In this document: positions 8,861 through 16,155 of the stretch, piece by piece | How the letters are laid out: every line of letters starts with the position of its first letter | Position numbering within the stretch: the stretch's first letter is position 1 | NCBI GenBank assembly: GCA_964229355.1 | Contig: CAXRDE010000025.1 | Location: forward strand, 558,001-622,000 | Source of the DNA: CAXRDE01 sp964229355 | Lineage (GTDB): Bacteria; Cyanobacteriota; Sericytochromatia; UBA7694 | Reading direction: 5' to 3' | Length of the DNA: 64,000 nt | The notes under the pieces: generated by a model | Seen by the model: the letters and a program-made list of their open reading frames with translations, nothing else | Told to the model about the DNA's origin: nothing | Database searches by the model: none | Translations under genes and position numbers: made by a program

Positions 8861-10137
8861 CAGAGACACCGTAAAGCCCCGTCTGTTCACGGCGGGGATA
8901 TAAGGTGTAGAGCTGGTTACAGCTCTCTAAAGATGGTATAATTAACGTATGCGCAAGAGCTACAAATATAAAGCGAAACTGAGCAAGACAGCAGAGCAAA
9001 ATGCTTTGCAATGGCTTGGGTATTGTCAAAAGCTGTACAACCTTGCCTTAGAACAGCGTATAACTGCGTACAAACGTTGTGGTGTCAGCCTGAGCACCTA
9101 CGATCAACACAGCGAACTTCCCGAATTTAAAAAAGCTTTTCCTGAGTTCAAACAGGTCAATTCTCAAACCTTGCAAGAAACATTAGACCGTTTAGGCAAA
9201 GCATTTAGCGGCTTTTTCTCACGCCTCAAAAAAGTGGGCGAAAAGGCTGGTTTCCCTCGTTTTAAGTCCTACCACCGCTACGATTCGTTCACACTCAAGA
9301 CTTCAGGTTGGAAGCTGGATGGTCGCCACCTCAAAATCAAAGGGATTGGCATTCTCAAGCTTCACCTGTCACGTCCCATTGAGGGTAAAATCAAGACCAT
9401 CACTGTACGCCGTGATAGCTGTGGTGATTGGTGGGTGAGCTTCTCCTGTGACGATGTGCCAGAGCGTAGCTTTGAGAAACCCCGTGCTGATGTGGTGGGT
9501 ATTGATGTGGGTTTGAACCACTTCGCTACTGACTCTGAGGGTACACAGATAGCAAACCCTAAACACTATCGTAAAGCTCAGGAAGAACTCAGGCGCAAGC
9601 AACGGAAGGTATCACGCAGAAAGAAAGGCTCCAATCGCCGCAAAAAGGCAGTCAAAGAACTGGCAAGGGCCCATCGCAAGATCGTTAATATGCGCCTGGA
9701 CTTCCTGCATAAAGCGGCGAACTACTACATTAACAATTTTCAGATGATCTGTGTAGAAGCACTCAAAGTAAAGAACATGGTCAAAAACCATCACTTGAGT
9801 AAATCTATTGCAGATGCTGGCTGGTCAACTTTTTTTGATCTACTCACGTACAAAGCGGAAGAAGCTGGGCGTGAGTTAATCAAAGTAAACCCAAAGAACA
9901 CCAGTCAAAATTGCTCAGGCTGTGGTGAAAAAGTACCAAAATCTCTTGCCACACGGGTACATAACTGCCCGTATTGTGACCTGAGCTTAGATCGAGATGT
10001 AAATGCAGCAAGAAACATTGCAGCTCTTGGGGCTGGGCTGGCCCCTCAAGCGCTAACGTAAACCAATAGGTTATGCGTGGCTTGAGAATCCCCTTCCTTC
10101 TTGGTGCCCTTTGGGTATAGGTGGGGGAGTAGTTCAA
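8861..10137 (+). mobile_element. IS200/IS605-type element carrying tnpB only (IS1341-like)
   Basis: A 1277-bp element without tnpA. The left end begins after TTTAC (8856-8860), 16 bases before a hairpin (CCCCGTC 8877-8883, GGCGGGG 8891-8897); a second hairpin lies at 8909-8926 (AGAGCTG/CAGCTCT). The right end has a CCCC...GGGG fold around 10090-10126 followed by GTAGTTCAA ending at 10137. In IS200/IS605 elements the left tetra- or pentanucleotide remains in the flank and the right TCAA-type sequence belongs to the element, which matches. The boundaries are confirmed by the fact that removing exactly 8861-10137 restores the interrupted reading frame. With no TnpA here, movement would require one encoded elsewhere. 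Confidence 0.85.
8949..10061 (+). CDS. tnpB: TnpB RNA-guided nuclease
   Basis: A complete 370-residue TnpB (OrfB) protein, the compact ancestor of Cas12. Visible: the N-terminal MRKSYKYKAKLSKTAEQ and KLYNLALEQR segment; the RuvC nuclease motifs VVGIDVGLNHFA (first Asp), MICVEALKVKN (Glu) and DRDVNAARNIA (last Asp); and the four-cysteine zinc ribbon CSGCGEKVPKS...CPYCDLS. All three catalytic acidic residues and all four cysteines are present, so it should be active. TnpB cuts DNA matching a guide RNA made from the element's right end, next to a short motif identical to the left-flank insertion motif (here TTTAC). A perfect TATAAT lies at 8937-8942, seven bases before the ATG, suggesting a leaderless message. 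Confidence 0.95.
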   Translation: MRKSYKYKAKLSKTAEQNALQWLGYCQKLYNLALEQRITAYKRCGVSLSTYDQHSELPEFKKAFPEFKQVNSQTLQETLDRLGKAFSGFFSRLKKVGEKAGFPRFKSYHRYDSFTLKTSGWKLDGRHLKIKGIGILKLHLSRPIEGKIKTITVRRDSCGDWWVSFSCDDVPERSFEKPRADVVGIDVGLNHFATDSEGTQIANPKHYRKAQEELRRKQRKVSRRKKGSNRRKKAVKELARAHRKIVNMRLDFLHKAANYYINNFQMICVEALKVKNMVKNHHLSKSIADAGWSTFFDLLTYKAEEAGRELIKVNPKNTSQNCSGCGEKVPKSLATRVHNCPYCDLSLDRDVNAARNIAALGAGLAPQALT

Positions 10138-10153
10138 AAGAGTGCTTAGACGA
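10000..10153 (+). ncRNA. Probable TnpB guide RNA (omega/reRNA), approximate ends
   Basis: In TnpB elements the 3' end of tnpB and the right end of the element form a structured RNA whose guide is the 16-20 bases just outside the element. By analogy the scaffold would run from within the tnpB 3' end to 10137 and the guide would start at 10138 (AAGAGTGCTTAGACGA). Short inverted segments (CCC/GGG around 10108-10115, CCCC/GGGG around 10090-10126) support folding. The 5' boundary is a guess; only the 3' junction is supported. Confidence 0.4.
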
Positions 10154-10443
10154 TCTGGGCCAAACCCACAAAGTAGAAGGCACCTTTGTACGTTTTGATG
10201 ACTTAGAAACCATTGGCAAAAATATTATGGCCTTCAAAGACAGTTTACGTCTCAAAACCGAAGCCCAGGGGGGCATACAAAACCTGTCTAAAAAAACCGG
10301 GATTCCGCAACCCTCTTTATCGCGATTTTTTAGCAGTGGTGCCATGCCGCGCAGAGTAACCCTATTAAAAATCGCTCAGGCTTTGAATTTAAGCCGTGTT
10401 GAAATTGCCACAGAGTGGATTCGTGAAGAATAAAAACCACACA

Positions 10444-10612
10444 TGTATCTGAGTGAATCCGAACTCAAAATTGTGCATGAAATTGACCGCATTTGCAACG
10501 AAGAATACCCCAGGTTTTTGGACATCGTGTTCCGGGACATCTGGATCGTTTGATCCCCGATAGCAAGGAATACCTGAAGCGATTAGAACACGCGTATACT
10601 TTTGTATGTTAA
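10444..10612 (+). pseudogene. Small open frame, apparently frameshifted
   Basis: An ATG at 10444 opens MYLSESELKIVHEIDRICNE and stops after 36 codons. Adding one T to the T-run at about 10517-10521 would join it to a second frame ending at 10612 (LIPDSKEYLKRLEHAYTF), giving a protein of about 56 residues. It directly follows the HTH gene. I do not recognise it, and the case for a real gene rests only on coding-like amino acid content on both sides of the shift. Confidence 0.25.
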
Positions 10613-10647
10613 AATAAACACAAGCTCAATAAAAAAGGAGTGCATGA

Positions 10648-11334
10648 ATGATGTCATTCGCTCAAGTTTCCGATTCTCCTTTATCTGCTGAACGCGTTGC
10701 CGAGTATTTACTTTACTTAGACACCCAGTCCCCTGATAGTGACGGCATCTCACATTTAAAGCTGCAAAAGTTGCTTTATTACGCACAGGGTTATTATTAC
10801 GCCACCTACCAGACTCCTTTGTTTGCAGAAGCCATTGAAGCGTGGCAGCATGGCCCGGTGGTAGAAAGCATTTATCAGCGCTATAAAAGTTATCAAAAAG
10901 CTGCACTTCCTGCACCTGAACACTTTGATTCACAATCACTGTCTCTGCCTCAACGGCAAATTCTACAACAGGTTTACCAGCAGTATGGCCAATACAGTGC
11001 CTGGGCATTGCGTCAAAAAACCCACCAGGAATCCCCCTGGAAAGAAGCCCGCAGCCAGGGGTTTAATACAGATATTTCTCATGAAGCCCTTGCAAGCCAT
11101 TTTAAACATCTTGTCTTTTCCGACGAAAATATTTCGTTTCTTGAAGCGCAAATTCCTGAGCGAGCCACAGAAGCGTTTAGTCAAGCTTACTGGAAAGCCC
11201 TCAATACAGGTCATTCAGTGCTTGAGTACCATGAGGGCAGTCTGGTCAGAATAGCCCCTGATGGTACCAAAGAAGTGATTGAACAATTGCCGACACAAGA
11301 GCGCATTGAGCCAGGAACAGTGATTTCCCTTTAA
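10648..11334 (+). CDS. Panacea-domain antitoxin (DUF4065)
   Basis: A 228-residue protein whose first 130 residues form the Panacea (DUF4065, SocA-like) domain: LSAERVAEYLLYLDTQS, SHLKLQKLLYYAQGYYYATY and EAWQHGPVVESIYQRYKSY are the family landmarks. Panacea is known as an antitoxin domain found with many unrelated toxins. About 100 residues follow that may specify the partner. The start is taken at 10648 (ATGATG after AAAAAAGGAG). Its stop codon overlaps the next gene's ATG by one base (TAATG), so the pair is translationally coupled and the downstream Zeta-like kinase is the probable toxin. Confidence 0.85.
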   Translation: MMSFAQVSDSPLSAERVAEYLLYLDTQSPDSDGISHLKLQKLLYYAQGYYYATYQTPLFAEAIEAWQHGPVVESIYQRYKSYQKAALPAPEHFDSQSLSLPQRQILQQVYQQYGQYSAWALRQKTHQESPWKEARSQGFNTDISHEALASHFKHLVFSDENISFLEAQIPERATEAFSQAYWKALNTGHSVLEYHEGSLVRIAPDGTKEVIEQLPTQERIEPGTVISL

Positions 11335-12074
11335 TGCAACCGGCACGATTACGCATGTTTGCTGGCCCTAACGGCTCGGGTAAAAGCACCCTCAAAGAAA
11401 TTTTAGATGGGCACTTGCTGGGCATTTATATCAATCCCGATGAAATTCAAAAAGAACTATCGCTGACAGGATTTATCGATTTCACGCGTTTTGGTATCGA
11501 GCTTTCTTTAGAATCTCTGTTTGCGCATTATCAGACATCATCACTGATGCAAAAAATGGGGCAGCAGCATCAAGTCCAGGAGTTTGATGTCCGCCAAAAC
11601 ACTTTATATGTTAACCCCTCACAGGTCAATGCATATATTTGTTCGGTGCTCGCCGATTTTATGCGTCTTCAATTGCTAGATATTCCACGCAGTTTCTCCT
11701 TTGAAACTGTCATGTCATTTCCAGACAAAATTGAACTTCTAAAACAAGCACGTCAAAAAGGCATGAAAACCTATCTCTACTATGTAGCAACCGAAGATCC
11801 ACGTATTAATCTTCAACGGGTACAATACCGCGTTCAAACGGGAGGACACCCTGTCCCCGCAGATAAAATTGTAAGTCGTTACGCGAAATCTCTTGATTTG
11901 CTGTTGGCGGCTATTAAAGCAAGTGATCGCGCGTATTTATTTGACAATTCAAATGCAAACGAATCCATGGCCTGGATAGCCGAAATCACTGATGGTCAAC
12001 GCCTTGAAATTAAGCGCGATAAAATACCTCACTGGTTTAAAAAAGCTGTTTTAGATAAGCTCTCAAAACGTTAG
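11334..12074 (+). CDS. Zeta-toxin-like P-loop kinase
   Basis: A 246-residue protein with the Walker A motif FAGPNGSGKSTL (residues 8-19) followed by GIYINPDEIQKEL, the arrangement of Zeta toxins and related UDP-GlcNAc kinases, then RSFSFETVMSFPDKIELLKQ and GMKTYLYYVATEDPRINLQR, also typical of that family. Zeta toxins phosphorylate UDP-N-acetylglucosamine and poison cell-wall synthesis; other members have other substrates. The usual Epsilon antitoxin is absent and a Panacea-domain gene is fused to its 5' end by a TAATG overlap. The last 12 bases overlap the convergent lipoprotein gene. No frame damage is seen, so the pair looks functional. Confidence 0.85.
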   Translation: MQPARLRMFAGPNGSGKSTLKEILDGHLLGIYINPDEIQKELSLTGFIDFTRFGIELSLESLFAHYQTSSLMQKMGQQHQVQEFDVRQNTLYVNPSQVNAYICSVLADFMRLQLLDIPRSFSFETVMSFPDKIELLKQARQKGMKTYLYYVATEDPRINLQRVQYRVQTGGHPVPADKIVSRYAKSLDLLLAAIKASDRAYLFDNSNANESMAWIAEITDGQRLEIKRDKIPHWFKKAVLDKLSKR

Positions 12075-13079
12075 CCCTTCGGTGTTAAATTCAAACAAGC
12101 GGTTGCCCTCGTTATAAAAGGTGGCCTGAATTTTAAGGGTACGGCTTCGTTTCAACTGCCCCAACACCTGAGAAACATTTTCTAAAAACACCAACTCACT
12201 GCTGTAATCTTCGGGGCGTCCGGCATCATTGCGCTGCATCCCCCCCGCATCAAAGCGCAACACCAGCGGACAATCCCTGAGCCGACACTGAAACTGTCCC
12301 TTTTCAATAGACAGCAGAATATCCAGACCATAACGCGGGTGTTGCCGTACTTGCAATGTAGCTCGCTGCTCACCCGCATAAGGGAAGTCAAAGTTGACGG
12401 TATTCAAGGACTTGACGGTGGCGGTTTTGACGGGCTGCCCGCTCATTTCGTCGGTATAGGTGTTCAGATTCCACTTTAGCCCCTGCTCTCTGAGCTCTTC
12501 ATCGGCTTTGGCTTTGGCCAGAGCCGCTTTTTCGGCGGGTGACTTCCAGTCTTCTAAGCAGGTTCTCCACGAGAGGAAGGAACCCTGGGCACAGGCCTGC
12601 AGATCCTGCCACACAAAGGCCTTAAAGCGGGCGGACTGTTTCTGGATTTTGGCGAGCACCTGCGCGCGCACCTGTCTTGCGATGGTGGTCTCCGCTTGCA
12701 GCAGGCCATAATCTTCAGAAGTCAGCTCTTTCAGAGGCACCCCCGGCAGCTCACGATAACGCTGATCCACACGCTTTTGTTCAGCCTCTTTTTTGCGCTG
12801 GGCTTCGATTTTCGCCAGGCGATCCGCTTCTGCTTTTTCAGCCTGCTCAATGAGCTCACGGTAGGTGTATTGCTGTAATTGATCTGGGTTCTGGCTTTTG
12901 ATGTAGCGATCCAGGATTTTTTCAGTGCCTTGCGGATCTGTCTGTTCAGCAAGCACCAACGGCTTTTGCGCCGCGTAGGTACCGGGGTCGTATAATTTAT
13001 CGATGGGGGCACGACAGGCGCTCAGGCTTAAGATCAGAGCCATGCATACGACAGCTCGCAGAGAATGTGGGTAAGACAT
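12063..13079 (-). CDS. Lipoprotein of unknown function with coiled-coil segment
   Basis: A 338-residue protein with a clear lipoprotein signal: MSYPHSLRAVVCMALILSLS ends in a lipobox LSAC with Cys22. Residues 70-105 are highly charged and likely coiled coil (EKAEADRLAKIEAQRKKEAE), followed by a mixed domain and a C-terminal half rich in beta strands. I do not recognise a family. It should be anchored in an envelope membrane. The start has AGGA eight bases upstream and is preceded by one of seven copies of a shared promoter motif in this window. It is the only gene between hsdM and hsdS that is neither defence nor mobile DNA, on the same strand as the hsd genes. Confidence 0.8.
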   Translation of the reverse strand: MSYPHSLRAVVCMALILSLSACRAPIDKLYDPGTYAAQKPLVLAEQTDPQGTEKILDRYIKSQNPDQLQQYTYRELIEQAEKAEADRLAKIEAQRKKEAEQKRVDQRYRELPGVPLKELTSEDYGLLQAETTIARQVRAQVLAKIQKQSARFKAFVWQDLQACAQGSFLSWRTCLEDWKSPAEKAALAKAKADEELREQGLKWNLNTYTDEMSGQPVKTATVKSLNTVNFDFPYAGEQRATLQVRQHPRYGLDILLSIEKGQFQCRLRDCPLVLRFDAGGMQRNDAGRPEDYSSELVFLENVSQVLGQLKRSRTLKIQATFYNEGNRLFEFNTEGLTF

Positions 13080-13110
13080 AAAGGTTTCCTTTTGACATCA
13101 AGATACCTCT

Positions 13111-13142
13111 GTTGTATCTCAGCGTTTTCAGGAAACGGTATC
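13111..13142 (-). promoter_or_regulatory. Shared promoter motif, copy 1 (lipoprotein gene)
   Basis: On the minus strand GATACC (13137-13142) is followed by GTTTCCT, GAAA, nine bases and TACAAC (13111-13116), matching GATACC-N7-GAAA-N9-TA. The TACAAC box ends 31 bases before the lipoprotein ATG, a normal leader length. Confidence 0.75.
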
Positions 13143-13164
13143 AAGCAGCGTGAACGCCACTCAG

Positions 13165-13203
13165 TATAATATAACCTTGAAATCATATGACTTTGATGTC
13201 ATA
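13165..13203 (+). promoter_or_regulatory. Promoter and operator of the damaged HigBA-like pair
   Basis: A perfect -10 box TATAAT lies at 13165-13170; no good -35 is seen at the right distance. Downstream, TATGAC (13186-13191) and GTCATA (13198-13203) form a perfect inverted repeat with a 6-base centre, ending eight bases before the toxin ATG. It is a plausible binding site for the XRE-type antitoxin encoded downstream. Confidence 0.55.
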
Positions 13204-13211
13204 ATAATCCC

Positions 13212-13506
13212 ATGAGTTGGCAAGTCCTTTTTCACGATATTTTTGAAAATGAGTTTAAATGCTTTACGGAAGAAGTACAAAATGAACTGCTTGCTCAGGC
13301 TACTAAAATTCAAGAATTTGGCCCCGTGCTCGGCCGCCCGAGTGTTGATACTTTAAACGGAAGCAAATACAGCAATATGAAAGAGTTGCGATTTACAACT
13401 TCAGAAGGTGTTTGGCGTAAAAAAGTTCTACGCCGAAATCATTCGCAAAGCAGATCAACGTTTTGAAGGTTACTTAAAAAATGTTCAAAGAAAGGGCAAG
13501 TCATGA
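13212..13506 (+). pseudogene. HigB-like (Gp49 family) toxin with internal deletion
   Basis: The first 60 residues match the Gp49/HigB-like toxin pattern (MSWQVLFHDIFENEFKCF, FGPVLGRPSVDTLNGSKYSN, MKELRFTTSEGVWR). After GVWR the frame goes astray and stops at 13466, but from about 13429 another frame reads FYAEIIRKADQRFEGYLKNV and ends at TGA 13504-13506, the normal C-terminus of the family. Intact relatives have about 20-25 residues between the two blocks, so a deletion of roughly 60-75 bases has removed the core strands and shifted the frame. The ancestral stop overlaps the next ATG (ATGA), the usual coupling with the antitoxin. Confidence 0.8.
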
Positions 13507-13835
13507 AAAGTTTAGCCGCAATGAAGGCAGAGCTGTCCCCAGATCGTCAGAGACGTATTGAGGACAGAGCCAGCGAACTCATTGCTGAAGAATATGTACT
13601 GAAGACATTAAGAACACAGCGCCATATCTCTCAAACTGAATTGGCCAGGGCATTGGACATGAACCAGAGCGCGATTTCTCGTTTAGAGTCTCGTAAAGAC
13701 TTTCTTTTGTCAACCTTAAACACTTACATTAAGGCGCTTGGCGGAGAACTCAAAATAGAAGCTCATTTTCCCGATGAAGCACAAACTGTAGATCTTTCTG
13801 CTGCTTTAGCTTATATGCAAACGCCTCAGTCTTAA
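13503..13835 (+). CDS. XRE-family antitoxin, partner of the damaged toxin
   Basis: A 110-residue antitoxin with an N-terminal helical region (LSPDRQRRIEDRASELIAEE) and an XRE helix-turn-helix (LRTQRHISQTELARALDMNQ followed by SAISRLESRKD), typical of HigA-like partners of Gp49-family toxins. It looks intact. Because its toxin is broken, it may persist as a stand-alone repressor or as an anti-addiction gene protecting against related toxins. It ends three bases before the convergent hsdM stop. Confidence 0.85.
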   Translation: MKSLAAMKAELSPDRQRRIEDRASELIAEEYVLKTLRTQRHISQTELARALDMNQSAISRLESRKDFLLSTLNTYIKALGGELKIEAHFPDEAQTVDLSAALAYMQTPQS

Positions 13836-13838
13836 CCC

Positions 13839-15338
13839 CTAACCAATCAGCGCACTGAGTTCTTTTAAGCCCTGCTGAATCTCGTCTTCTAAGGCCTGGA
13901 GTTCTTTAAGAATCTGTGCTGGTGGGTCGTAAGCCACGGCCTCGTACACAATTTCTTTGTAGCGGTTAATGCTCAGGTCATATTTATTGGCGGCAATGTC
14001 TGCTTTGGGCACAAAAAAGGACTGGGCCGTACGGGGGCGATCGCTTTCTTGCTCTAAATGCCGCCAACGCTGAATAATATCGGGGATGTTGTTGTTATCG
14101 TGGCTGGCCACATAGCTGCCGTCGGGCTGTTTTTGGCCCAGAGGGTTGCGCTTGTCGTCTAAAGAGTAGCCATCGGCTTGCATGTCATAAAACCACACCT
14201 GATCGGTGCCGCCAGTGTTGGTTTTGGTAAAAATAGCAATCCCGGTGCTGACCCCGGCATAGGGTTTAAAGACCCCGGAGGGCATCGAAATCACCGCTTC
14301 GAGCTTGTGTCCTTCCACCAGGGCCTCGCGCACGCTCACATGGGCCTTTGAAGAGCCAAACAACACCCCATCAGGAATAATCACCGCCGCGCGGCCGCCC
14401 ACCTTGAGCTGGCGCAGAATCAGCGCCATAAACAGGAGTTCGGTCTTTTTGGTTTTGACCTGTTGCAAGAGGTCTTTGGCCACCTCATCGTAATCCAAAG
14501 AACCTTTAAAAGGCGGGTTTGCCAGAATCAGGCTATAGGCATCGGTAATGGGTTCTTCGTTGCGTGACAAGGAATCCCGCTTTTCGATGCGGGGGTTTTC
14601 GATGCCGTGCAGCATCATGTTCATGCTGGCAATGCGCAGCATGGACGGGTCAAAGTCAAAACCGTTGAACATACGGGTTTCAAAGTGGTCTCTGAGCACG
14701 GGATCACTCAGCACCTCAGGGTGATGGTGGGTCACATACTCTTCGCTGGCCACCAAAAATCCGGCGGTTCCACATGAGGGGTCGCAAATGGTCTCTTTGG
14801 GGCCAGGGGCCATGAGTTCTACCATCATTTGAATAATGTGGCGGGGGGTACGGAACTGTCCGTTTTTACCGGCAGTACTCAGTTGCGAAAGCAGGTATTC
14901 ATAGAGATCGCCCTTGGTATCGCGGTCGTCCATGGGCAGTTCATCGATCATTTCTACCACCCGCTGCAACAGCGACGGCTTGGCAATCATAAAGGTGGCA
15001 TCGGCCATAAACTTATGGAAGGTGGCTCCCTCTTGCACCGGCAGATTCTTCATAAAGGGAAAGACCTCTTGCTGCATGCAGTCAAACATGGCCTGAGGTG
15101 CCAAATGCTTAAAGTGACTCCAGCGCAGTGGGGCCTGCTCCTCGGTAAAAATCGGGCGTTCAATGGGTTGTTCCAAACGGCGGGCCTTGCGTTCCCGCAG
15201 GGTGTGCATGTCGTCGAGGCGTTTAATAAAGATCAGGTATGAAAATTGCTCAATCACCGTGAGCGGATTCGAAATGCCTCCGGTCCAAAAGGCTTCCCAA
15301 ATGCGATCCACTTTTGACTTTAATTCACCGGTAATCAT
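13839..15338 (-). CDS. hsdM: Type I restriction-modification methyltransferase subunit (HsdM)
   Basis: A 499-residue N6-adenine DNA methyltransferase. The N-terminal HsdM helical domain starts MITGELKSKVDRIWEAFWTG and contains LIFIKRLDDMHTLRE. The catalytic domain has the SAM-binding DPSCGTAGFLVASEEY and the catalytic LILANPPF (NPPF). FRTPRHIIQMMVELMAPGP precedes the SAM motif as in EcoEI-type HsdM. I chose the ATG at 15338 because family members begin at this MITGELK; a second ATG three codons upstream is possible. With hsdS and hsdR it forms one system, but the three genes are unusually far apart. Confidence 0.95.
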   Translation of the reverse strand: MITGELKSKVDRIWEAFWTGGISNPLTVIEQFSYLIFIKRLDDMHTLRERKARRLEQPIERPIFTEEQAPLRWSHFKHLAPQAMFDCMQQEVFPFMKNLPVQEGATFHKFMADATFMIAKPSLLQRVVEMIDELPMDDRDTKGDLYEYLLSQLSTAGKNGQFRTPRHIIQMMVELMAPGPKETICDPSCGTAGFLVASEEYVTHHHPEVLSDPVLRDHFETRMFNGFDFDPSMLRIASMNMMLHGIENPRIEKRDSLSRNEEPITDAYSLILANPPFKGSLDYDEVAKDLLQQVKTKKTELLFMALILRQLKVGGRAAVIIPDGVLFGSSKAHVSVREALVEGHKLEAVISMPSGVFKPYAGVSTGIAIFTKTNTGGTDQVWFYDMQADGYSLDDKRNPLGQKQPDGSYVASHDNNNIPDIIQRWRHLEQESDRPRTAQSFFVPKADIAANKYDLSINRYKEIVYEAVAYDPPAQILKELQALEDEIQQGLKELSALIG

Positions 15339-15620
15339 AGACACCATCCCAGGGTTGTTTTTTGTTCACAGTTTAACAGTTTTCGTCCCGCTGGGATGGC
15401 AATTGTTCATTCGAATGCCCGTGAAGACAATCCACGGCGGCAGTGAATTTGGGCAGGGTGTAAAATATGTATTTTAGAAAAATGGCCTCAGCGTTTAAAA
15501 AACCGTGAAGGTTTTTATATAAAACAGGGATAGCGCACTTTATTTTACCCTGATAAAATGAGCATAACGGATAGAATTTGGGTTACCGATAAAGTGTAAC
15601 CTCGTGAAAGCAGAGCAACG

Positions 15621-15734
15621 ATGCGCGATTTAGTAGCCCCTTGCCTTTACAACTGGTTAAGTTATGGCAGCCCCAACGACCAGTATTGATTTATTGGCAC
15701 CGAAGAAGGTATCCATTCGGGTGTCTTGAGCTAG
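15621..15734 (+). pseudogene. Gene remnant in the hsdM-Gabija gap
   Basis: Within the 422-base gap between hsdM and the first small frame, an ATG at 15621 opens MRDLVAPCLYNWLSYGSPND, stops at a TGA (15687-15689), and continues in the same frame as FIGTEEGIHSGVLS to a TAG at 15734. Replacing the TGA with TGG would give YWFIGTEEG, which looks like a conserved motif. This suggests the 5' fragment of a decayed gene. The rest of the gap (15339-15620) is A/T-rich and shows nothing else I can name. Confidence 0.35.
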
Positions 15735-15760
15735 CCGAAAAAAGTTGTTAAAGTAGATAA

Positions 15761-15901
15761 ATGGCTATTCAAGAGCAATTATCCCTTCAAGCAAAAGAAA
15801 TTGCGAAGCTTTCTGAAAGGCTATCAAGCCAATCAGAAGAAATAAATGTTCTCAAAAAGCTGGTGGGACTACTTCAAAAAGGTTATCGTTCAGGGCAATA
15901 A
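15761..15901 (+). CDS. Small coiled-coil open frame upstream of the Gabija genes
   Basis: A 46-residue frame, MAIQEQLSLQAKEIAKLSER onward, with strong heptad character. It overlaps another frame (15846-16037) that could be its continuation after a frameshift. No family is recognised. It lies in the A/T-rich region that includes the Gabija genes. Confidence 0.35.
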   Translation: MAIQEQLSLQAKEIAKLSERLSSQSEEINVLKKLVGLLQKGYRSGQ

Positions 15902-16037
15902 CGGCTGTAATCATTATGAGGTAAGCCGAGATAGCATAGAAAAACTCATTATTGAGCGTCCTACGCTGCGACTTGAATTAAGAGACATCCCTTCTGACTT
16001 CTGGCAAGATATCCAGCAGTTTCTTATTCCATCATGA
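15846..16037 (+). CDS. Small open frame upstream of the Gabija genes
   Basis: A 63-residue frame ending IPSDFWQDIQQFLIPS, whose middle (YEVSRDSIEKLIIERPTLRL) looks like genuine protein. It overlaps the coiled-coil frame at 15761 in a different register, so both may be parts of one gene of about 90 codons broken by a one-base shift near 15890, or this may be a separate gene. Not recognised. Confidence 0.35.
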   Translation: MFSKSWWDYFKKVIVQGNNGCNHYEVSRDSIEKLIIERPTLRLELRDIPSDFWQDIQQFLIPS

Positions 16038-16155
16038 TGATAAGGGGTAGCTTTGAAAACTTGGTGTACGAAGGCGGCGATTTGAAGATGAAGGATCTAT
16101 TCAGCAAGAGCCAGTGGAAGCGGGATCTGTTGTCAGAGGAGGAGAAGACTGGAGT

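Larger units (their letters stand above)
8674..10433 (+). pseudogene. HTH-type regulator or antitoxin gene split by a TnpB element
   Basis: Two coding pieces, 8674-8860 and 10138-10433, flank a TnpB element. Joining them exactly at the inferred element ends gives 483 bases, a continuous 160-codon frame reading EVVSDLQECLDDLGQTHK across the junction. The N-terminal part is acidic and helical (MALWFEAENDTERAEVVSDL); the C-terminal part is a helix-turn-helix domain (LSKKTGIPQPSLSRFFSS, then LLKIAQALNLSRVEI). It resembles small HTH regulators and antitoxins, but the family is not certain. In its present state the 5' piece ends after 66 codons inside the element. The 3' piece has an in-frame ATG at 10101, inside the element, and another at 10228, so a truncated HTH protein could still be made. 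Confidence 0.8.
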
